From contig DATIOK010000014.1 of NCBI GenBank assembly GCA_035473255.1, forward strand, positions 1 to 12,388: a stretch of DNA of 12,388 bases. Direction: 5' to 3'. The DNA comes from JAICYJ01 sp035473255 (lineage in GTDB: Bacteria; Actinomycetota; Thermoleophilia; Gaiellales; JAICJC01). Below the pieces are notes generated by a model. The model had not been told where the DNA came from. It searched no databases and saw only the letters and a list, made by a program, of their open reading frames with translations. The translations under genes and the position numbers were made by a program. Shown here piece by piece: positions 8,433 through 12,388 of the stretch. Every line of letters starts with the position of its first letter. The first letter of the stretch is position 1.

Positions 8433-8816
8433 TCAGGATTCGCTTCCGATCGTGAGCCCGTAGATCACGAGACCATTGATGATCACAGCGACCATGGCTC
8501 CCAGGGGAGCGGTGAAGAGGAAAAAGAACCACATGAACATGGAGAACGATGCGACCAGCACACCGAGCATGTTGCCGGTCGGATTCCCGCTGAACACCAT
8601 GAATCCGGCGAACAGCTGCACGATCGCAACGATCAGCAGCACCCAGCCCCAGAACTTGAGGTTCTGGAACAGGAATGCGGAGCTGATGTTGTTGGACTGG
8701 TGGATGGACGTGAGCCCCTCGACCAGGTTGAAGGCACCGGCAACCACCAGCCAGATCGCGGAGAACATCGACCAGCCGGTCAGTCCATCTGATCGGTCAT
8801 AGGTGCTTGACGACAT
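8433..8816 (-). CDS. DUF7144-family four-helix membrane protein
   Basis: A 127-residue protein with a short polar N-terminus (SSSTYDRSDGLTGW) and four hydrophobic helices at about 18-38, 52-76, 80-98 and 104-123. The pattern GWSMFSAIWLVVAGAFNLVEG, followed by a middle segment with FLFQNLKFWGW, is that of the small actinobacterial integral membrane family DUF7144, whose function is not known. The ATG at 8814-8816 is chosen over upstream in-frame codons (open to 8891) because a near-perfect AAGGAGG lies six bases before it and the hydrophobic pattern begins just after. It is a single-gene unit, convergent with the ABC operon and divergent from the MmcQ-like gene, so both divergent promoters should lie in 8817-8939. 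Confidence 0.88.
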   Translation of the reverse strand: MSSSTYDRSDGLTGWSMFSAIWLVVAGAFNLVEGLTSIHQSNNISSAFLFQNLKFWGWVLLIVAIVQLFAGFMVFSGNPTGNMLGVLVASFSMFMWFFFLFTAPLGAMVAVIINGLVIYGLTIGSES

Positions 8817-8822
8817 GTGACA

Positions 8823-8829
8823 CCTCCTT
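8823..8829 (-). promoter_or_regulatory. Ribosome binding site for the DUF7144 gene
   Basis: Read on the minus strand, AAGGAGG stands six bases before the ATG at 8816-8814. It is the strongest initiation signal on the minus strand of the window and decides the start of this gene. Confidence 0.88.
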
Positions 8830-8886
8830 CCTGTCGCGTCAGCTAGGGGCCGGTTCTTCGGGCGGTGGTGAATTCCTGCGATGCCA

Positions 8887-8899
8887 GACATGCGATGTC
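8887..8899. promoter_or_regulatory. Short dyad in divergent intergenic region
   Basis: GACAT-GCG-ATGTC is a perfect 5-bp inverted repeat with a three-base centre in the 123-base region between the divergent DUF7144 and MmcQ-like genes. Its position would suit an operator for a dimeric regulator acting on one or both promoters. There is no clear -35/-10 pair nearby to anchor it, and a 5-bp arm is short. Confidence 0.25.
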
Positions 8900-8939
8900 A
8901 CCGGGCTCGGCCGTGTGGCAGAGTGTGGCGGTGGCAACG

Positions 8940-9338
8940 ATGGCCGACCTCGACCAGCTGGCGATGGCGATGCCGCAGACGATCAGGCAGGAGGCCGACG
9001 GCCGGCCGCGGTACCTGGTGCACGGCAAGCTCTACTGCTGCCACCGCGGCCGCCGCCCCGACGCTGTCGACCCGGACACGGGCGAGCGCATGGACGACGT
9101 GCTGATGTTCCGGGTCGCCGACGTCGGCGTCAAGGAGCTGCTGCTGGCCGACGATCGCGGCGTGTTCTTCACCACACCCCACTTCGACGGCTACCCGGCC
9201 GTGCTGATGCGGATCCCCGACCTGGGCCGCATCGACCGCGAAGAGCTGGGCGACACGATCGCCGAGGCCTGGCTGACGCGGGCGCAGAAGCGTGTGGCCA
9301 GGGCCTGGCTGGAACAGCAGGCGCCTGCAGAGGAGTAG
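8940..9338 (+). CDS. MmcQ/YjbR-like protein
   Basis: A 132-residue soluble protein resembling the MmcQ/YjbR family, small alpha/beta proteins with a fold related to a DNA-binding cyanobacterial domain; the actual function is not established. Recognisable elements are RYLVHGKLYCCHRG near 24-37, MFRVADVGVKELLLAD in the middle and, most typically, FFTTPHFDGYPAVLMRI followed by an acidic linker and EAWLTRAQKRVARAWL at the end. The ATG at 8940 is preferred because the family usually begins close to the predicted first helix (DLDQLAMAMP). A GTG three codons earlier is possible, and no strong ribosome site marks either. Likely first gene of a + strand group, although 75 bases separate it from the next gene. 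Confidence 0.8.
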   Translation: MADLDQLAMAMPQTIRQEADGRPRYLVHGKLYCCHRGRRPDAVDPDTGERMDDVLMFRVADVGVKELLLADDRGVFFTTPHFDGYPAVLMRIPDLGRIDREELGDTIAEAWLTRAQKRVARAWLEQQAPAEE

Positions 9339-9400
9339 ATGGTCCCGCTCCGCGATGATTTCGCTCGTCGCAGCGGATCTCTGGTGTGACGAGAAACAAC

Positions 9401-9406
9401 AGGAGG
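9401..9406 (+). promoter_or_regulatory. Ribosome binding site for the small gene at 9414
   Basis: AGGAGG seven bases before ATG at 9414. This intact, strong initiation site shows that the gene is still translated up to its internal TGA, or was until recently. Confidence 0.88.
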
Positions 9407-9413
9407 TGCTGAT

Positions 9414-9650
9414 ATGAGACGCGTGATGGTTCGCTATACGGTCAGGCCCGACCAGGCTGATGCCAACGAGGCGCTGGTGCGCGAGGTCTACGACGAGCTG
9501 GACCGCACCCGTCCCGATGGGCTGCGCTACGCGACCTTCCGGCTGGACGACGGCACTAGCTTCGTGCATGTCGCTTCGGTCGAGACCGAGGACGGCCACA
9601 ACCCGCTGTCGGAGGTGCAGGCGTTTCAGCGGTTCACGGAGACGATCTGA
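9414..9650 (+). CDS. Small ferredoxin-like-fold (monooxygenase-like) protein, truncated by in-frame TGA
   Basis: The open frame gives 78 residues (MRRVMVRYTVRPDQADANEA... to QAFQRFTETI) and ends at TGA 9648-9650. The sequence looks like a family of about 100-residue actinobacterial proteins with a dimeric alpha/beta barrel reminiscent of antibiotic-biosynthesis monooxygenases. The core RYATFRLDDGTSFVHVASVE matches the second and third strands. The family normally continues past this point. Here the same frame does continue for 27 more codons (9651-9731) with a family-like ending, then stops at 9732-9734, one base before the next gene's ATG. The simplest reading is a recent nonsense change (for example CGA or GGA to TGA) in an otherwise intact gene. 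Readthrough or a sequencing error are alternatives. It would be co-transcribed with the VOC and sigma-factor genes. Confidence 0.75.
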   Translation: MRRVMVRYTVRPDQADANEALVREVYDELDRTRPDGLRYATFRLDDGTSFVHVASVETEDGHNPLSEVQAFQRFTETI

Positions 9651-9734
9651 GAGCGCAGCGACGAGCGCCCGGTGACCGTCGCGCTGCACGAGGTCGGCTC
9701 CTACCGCTTCCTTGACGGAGCGGGTGCCGCCTGA
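9651..9734 (+). other. In-frame continuation of the small gene beyond its TGA
   Basis: Immediately after TGA 9648-9650 the same frame encodes ERSDERPVTVALHEVGSYRF and then LDGAGAA before a second TGA at 9732-9734. The segment VTVALHEVGSYRFLD reads as the terminal beta-strand expected for this family, so the coding signal persists past the internal stop. The second stop is separated from the ATG of the VOC gene by a single G, the spacing expected for the true end of the gene. A hairpin (9655-9663 with 9677-9687, two-base bulge) lies just after the internal TGA. Confidence 0.65.
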
Positions 9735-9735
9735 G

Positions 9736-10101
9736 ATGGGGCCGAAGCGGCATCCGGTCGTGCATCTGGAGCTCCACACCGGCGACCTCGCGGGGGCGGC
9801 CGGCTTCTACTCGCGGCTGCTGTGCTGGCGCCCGACCACGGTCGAGGCCGGCTCCGCCTGCTACACGGCCATGGAGCTGGGCGGGCGGCTGGGCGGAGGC
9901 ATCGTCGAGTGCGGCACCGAGCGCCCGATGTGGCTGCCCTACGTCCAGGTCGACAGCGTCGAGCAGGTGACCTCCCGCGCTTGGGGGATGGGGGCGACCG
10001 TGCTGCTCGAGCCGCGCGAGGGGCCGGCCGGCTGGCGCAGCGTGGTGTCGGTGCCGGGCGGTGCGGAGCTGGCGCTGTGGCAGCCGAAGGCGGCGACATG
10101 A
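9736..10101 (+). CDS. VOC/glyoxalase-fold protein
   Basis: A 121-residue protein of the vicinal oxygen chelate superfamily (glyoxalase, bleomycin resistance and dioxygenase-like). The first repeat begins VVHLELHTGDLAGAAGFYSRLLCW (about 8-31), the classic opening strand, helix and FY motif. The second half shows YVQVDSVEQVTSRAWGMGATVLLEP and ends VPGGAELALWQPK. His10 and Glu111 stand at the positions usually used for metal binding, but a full metal site cannot be confirmed. Substrate is unknown. ATG 9736 follows the ancestral stop of the small upstream gene by one base and there is no good Shine-Dalgarno sequence, so translation probably relied on coupling; the TGA at 9648 would be expected to weaken that coupling. 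Its TGA overlaps the sigma-factor ATG (ATGA). Confidence 0.85.
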   Translation: MGPKRHPVVHLELHTGDLAGAAGFYSRLLCWRPTTVEAGSACYTAMELGGRLGGGIVECGTERPMWLPYVQVDSVEQVTSRAWGMGATVLLEPREGPAGWRSVVSVPGGAELALWQPKAAT

Positions 10102-11129
10102 GCCTCGCGGGCGCCGAGCTGGAGCTGCTGGAGGCCGCCCGCCGCGGCGACGAGGATGCCTATGCACGGCTGATCCGCCCTCACCGCGCCCAGCTGCACG
10201 CCCACTGCTATCGCATGCTGGCGTCGGCACCGGATGCCGAGGACGCCCTGCAGGAGGCGCTGCTGGGGGCGTGGCGGGGGCTGCCCCGGTTCGAGGGTCG
10301 CAGCTCTCTGCGTTCCTGGCTCTATACGATCGCCACCAACGCCTGCCTGAAGGCGATCGAACGGCGTCCCAAGCGGGTGCTGCCGGTCGATTACGGCCCG
10401 GCCGCCGATCCTCACGACGGCCCGGGGACGCCGCTGGTCGAGTCGGTCTGGGTCAGCCCCTATCCCGACCGTGAGGTCGTATCCGCCGATCCCTGGGTCG
10501 CGCCGGAGGCGCGCTACGAGCAGCGCGAGAGCATCGAGCTGGCGTTCATCGCGGCGCTGCAGCAGCTGCCGCCGCGCCAGCGCGCGACGCTGATCCTGCG
10601 CGACGTGCTGGGCTTCTCGGCCCGCGAGGTGGCCGCGGCGCTCGACACCACGACCGCGTCTGTGAACAGCGCGCTGCAGCGCGCCCACCGGCTGGTCGAC
10701 GAGCGCCTGCCCGATCAGAGCCAGCAGGCGGCGCTGCGGGCGCTGGGCGATGATGCGCTGAGCGAGATCGTCAACGGCTACGTAGACGCCTGGGAGCGGG
10801 GCGACCTGGACGCGGTGGTGGCGATGCTGGCCGAGGACGTCACCCTGACGATGCCACCGATGCCGACCTGGTTCGCGGGACGGGCGGCGGTCGCGGGGTT
10901 CTTCGGCCGCCTGCCGCTGCGGGCCGGCCGCCGCTGGCGCCTGGTGCCGGTGGGCGCCAACGGCCAGGTTGCGTTTGCCCACTACGGCTGGGACGAGCGT
11001 GCCGCCTGCTTCCTGCCCCACGGCGTGAACGTCCTGGCTCTGGGCGGAGCGCGGATCAGCGAGATCAACGCGTTCCTGTACCCGGAGGACTTCGCGCGGT
11101 TCGGGCTGCCTGATCGCCTCGCTGATTAG
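10098..11129 (+). CDS. ECF sigma factor, SigG-like (TIGR02960 type), with SnoaL-like C-terminal domain
   Basis: A 343-residue extracytoplasmic-function sigma factor, longer than the usual 180-200. Region 2 occupies about 20-90, with HCYRMLASAPDAEDALQEAL and the promoter-melting stretch RFEGRSSLRSWLYTIATNAC. A linker with YGPAADP and a WVSPYPD block typical of the SigG-like group follows. Region 4 spans about 145-202 with LPPRQRATLILRDVLGFS and a helix-turn-helix ending TASVNSALQRAHR. Residues about 215-340 form a SnoaL-like domain (IVNGYVDAWERGDLDAVVAML, then TMPPMPTWFAGRAAV). In SnoaL-bearing ECF groups this tail replaces a separate anti-sigma factor in controlling activity, and no anti-sigma gene is visible nearby. 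ATG overlaps the VOC stop, so the two proteins are made together. It likely directs RNA polymerase to a small regulon, perhaps including its own operon. The TAG overlaps the convergent phosphoesterase stop. Confidence 0.92.
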   Translation: MSLAGAELELLEAARRGDEDAYARLIRPHRAQLHAHCYRMLASAPDAEDALQEALLGAWRGLPRFEGRSSLRSWLYTIATNACLKAIERRPKRVLPVDYGPAADPHDGPGTPLVESVWVSPYPDREVVSADPWVAPEARYEQRESIELAFIAALQQLPPRQRATLILRDVLGFSAREVAAALDTTTASVNSALQRAHRLVDERLPDQSQQAALRALGDDALSEIVNGYVDAWERGDLDAVVAMLAEDVTLTMPPMPTWFAGRAAVAGFFGRLPLRAGRRWRLVPVGANGQVAFAHYGWDERAACFLPHGVNVLALGGARISEINAFLYPEDFARFGLPDRLAD

Positions 11130-11581
11130 CGCAGTTGCTCGTAGGTGCGCCCGCTGCGGACGCTGGCGGGCTGCTCGACGGTGATGTCGGAGCCGGGCCG
11201 AGCCTGGTCGTCTCTGGCCTTGACCAGGATCCACCGCCGCTCACCGGTGCGGGTCAGGGCGAACCCGCCCGCAAGCTTGTGGCCGTGCAACACGAACGAG
11301 ACGTGACCGGGCTCGTTGCGCACCAGGTCGACGGTGCCCTCGTCCCAGATGATCACGGCGCCGCTGCCGCGTCCGCTCCCCTCGTGCACGCCCTCGAACT
11401 CGCCGGCGGCCATCGAGTGGTCTTCGACCGGCACCGCCAGCCGGCGCACCGCCGGGTCCATCGACGGCCCCTTCGGCACTGCCCACGAGCGCAGCACGCC
11501 GCCGTCTTCGATCCGCAGGTCGAAGTGCAGCGTCGTGGCGTCATGCTGTTGAACGACGAACCGTGGCACCGGCACGGCCAA
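11126..11581 (-). CDS. Stand-alone LigD-type DNA 3'-phosphoesterase domain protein
   Basis: A 151-residue protein equivalent to the phosphoesterase (PE) domain of bacterial DNA ligase D, without polymerase or ligase domains. That domain trims 3'-phosphate or 3'-ribonucleotide ends during end repair. The metal/active-site motif is present as HDATTLHFDLR: His13, His19, Asp21 and Arg23 keep the spacing of His42, His48, Asp50 and Arg52 in Pseudomonas LigD. SWAVPKGPSMDP, the later histidine of EDHSM (His55), FEGVHEG, IIWDEGT and FVLHGHKLAGGFALTR complete the fold. The residue four after His55, a catalytic Tyr in Pseudomonas LigD, is Ala here. Start is uncertain: TTG at 11581 directly follows an in-frame TGA, and GTG at 11575 or 11569 are alternatives, the last giving VPRFVVQQHD, closest to the family's usual beginning. 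Stop overlaps the sigma-factor stop. Confidence 0.88.
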   Translation of the reverse strand: MAVPVPRFVVQQHDATTLHFDLRIEDGGVLRSWAVPKGPSMDPAVRRLAVPVEDHSMAAGEFEGVHEGSGRGSGAVIIWDEGTVDLVRNEPGHVSFVLHGHKLAGGFALTRTGERRWILVKARDDQARPGSDITVEQPASVRSGRTYEQLR

Positions 11582-12324
11582 TCATCGCAAGCGTGGTTGC
11601 CGGCGCCCGCACTCAAGCGTCCCTGTGGCCGTGGGCGGGCAGCGGGTTCGGCCCGCTACCGCCGCTGCTGGTGGTGATGACGGTGGTCACCGGGATCGTC
11701 GACGCCGTCAGCTACCTCGCGCTCGGGCACGTGTTCGTCGCCAACATGACCGGCAACGTGGTGTTCCTCGGCTTCGCGCTGGCGGGGGCGGGCGGGCTGT
11801 CGGTGCCGGCGTCGCTGGTGGCGCTGGCGGCGTTTCTGTGCGGAGCCGCCGCCGGCGGCCGCATCGGCGCCCGGTTCGGCGACCGGCGGTTCGCGCACAT
11901 GCGGGCGGCCAACTCGGTCACCGCCGCGTTGCTGGTGGCCGCGGCGGTGCTGGCGGCGATCGTCGGGCTGCCCGTGTCGTCGTGGCAGCGCTACGCGTTG
12001 GTGGCCGCGATTGCGTTGGCCATGGGCGTGCAGAACGCGATGGCCCGCAGCCTGGGCGTGCCCGACCTGACCACGACAGTCCTCACGCTGACGCTGACCG
12101 GGGTTGCGGCCGACTCGACCGGCGGAACCGGGTCGGGCGGCCACATCGGCCGGCGTCTGATCTCGGTCGGCGCGATGTTCGCCGGGGCGCTGGTCGGTGC
12201 GCTGCTCGTGATCCACGTCGACATCGCGCTGCCGCTGGCGATCGCGGCCGCCCTGTTGGTGTCGACCCGCGTGCTCGCGCAGGTGCTGAGCCCGACCGCA
12301 GCGGCAGGATCATCTAGGGACTGA
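11563..12324 (+). CDS. DUF1275 (YoaK-family) membrane protein
   Basis: A protein of up to 253 residues with about six hydrophobic helices. The family hallmark lies in the first helix and following loop: MTVVTGIVDAVSYLALGHVF, then VANMTGNVVFLGFALAG. A second conserved stretch, AIALAMGVQNAMARSLGVPDLTTTVLTLTLTG, is also diagnostic of DUF1275. The family is widespread and of unknown function. The start is uncertain: GTG at 11563 overlaps the 5' end of the divergent phosphoesterase gene by 19 bases, whereas GTG at 11593 would leave the two genes just separate and still precede the first helix. Neither has a clear ribosome site. The TGA at 12322-12324 overlaps the end of the convergent gene at the window edge. 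Confidence 0.88.
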   Translation: MAPARPIIASVVAGARTQASLWPWAGSGFGPLPPLLVVMTVVTGIVDAVSYLALGHVFVANMTGNVVFLGFALAGAGGLSVPASLVALAAFLCGAAAGGRIGARFGDRRFAHMRAANSVTAALLVAAAVLAAIVGLPVSSWQRYALVAAIALAMGVQNAMARSLGVPDLTTTVLTLTLTGVAADSTGGTGSGGHIGRRLISVGAMFAGALVGALLVIHVDIALPLAIAAALLVSTRVLAQVLSPTAAAGSSRD

Positions 12325-12388
12325 GCGGCACCGCGGCCTCCGGCGTCACCACCCGGAAGCTGAAGCTCTCTTCCAGGTAGAGCTGGAC
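12314..12388 (-). CDS. C-terminal end of an unidentified protein (partial at window edge)
   Basis: Read on the minus strand, the last 75 bases are open and encode 24 residues, VQLYLEESFSFRVVTPEAA followed by VPLSP, before TAG (complement of 12314-12316). The alternating hydrophobic and polar residues suggest a terminal beta-hairpin, but the family cannot be identified. The convergent stop overlaps the DUF1275 stop region by 11 bases, in keeping with the other tightly abutted gene ends in this window. Confidence 0.6.
   Translation of the reverse strand, partial: VQLYLEESFSFRVVTPEAAVPLSP

Noticed and set aside
9648..9687. Selenocysteine codon with a SECIS element
   Set aside because: A hairpin follows the TGA, but the family is not known to use Cys or Sec at this position, the loop does not match a bacterial SECIS, and no selenocysteine genes are in view. 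A nonsense change is simpler.

Overview
The window is about 12.4 kb of very GC-rich, densely packed bacterial chromosome. Codon use strongly favours G/C third positions, several starts are GTG, and the gene content includes a SigG-type ECF sigma factor with a SnoaL-like tail, a DUF7144 membrane protein and a stand-alone LigD-type phosphoesterase. Together these point to Actinomycetota, possibly the Thermoleophilia/Solirubrobacterales side. That placement is inference from gene families, not from a marker gene. No mobile element, CRISPR array, tRNA or rRNA is visible.

Layout. (1) 1-78: last codons of a + strand gene cut by the window edge. (2) 75-2129, minus: a polytopic membrane protein resembling GT-C-fold glycosyltransferases. 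(3) 2130-2351: divergent intergenic region holding a structured leader with two perfect hairpins just before a strong AGGAGG. (4) 2352-8330, plus: a complete peptide/nickel-family ABC importer in the order lipoprotein binding protein, permease, permease, ATPase, ATPase. All steps after the first are tightly spaced or overlapping (TGATG, ATGA, 2-nt gap). A long hairpin separates the binding protein from the permeases. The second ATPase has an unusual region of about 100 residues inserted in its C-terminal cysteine motif. (5) 8433-8816, minus: DUF7144 four-helix membrane protein. (6) 8940-11129, plus: MmcQ/YjbR-like protein, a small putative monooxygenase-like protein broken by an in-frame TGA, a VOC/glyoxalase-fold protein and an ECF sigma factor; the last three are closely coupled. 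(7) 11126-11581, minus: LigD-type 3'-phosphoesterase domain protein. (8) 11563-12324, plus: DUF1275/YoaK membrane protein, head-to-head with the phosphoesterase. (9) 12314-12388, minus: C-terminal end of another gene.

How the parts work together. The transporter is self-contained: the lipoprotein captures the solute outside the membrane, the two permeases form the channel and the two non-identical ATPases power it. The leader and intercistronic hairpin probably set expression level and the binding-protein:permease ratio. The sigma-factor cluster looks like a small regulatory unit in which the SnoaL-like tail may sense something tied to the VOC and monooxygenase-like partners. The most notable oddities are the TGA inside the small gene at 9414-9734, the expanded C-terminus of the second ATPase, the two RNA structures of the transporter operon, and three convergent gene pairs whose stop codons overlap. 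I do not see evidence for a wholly new multi-gene system.
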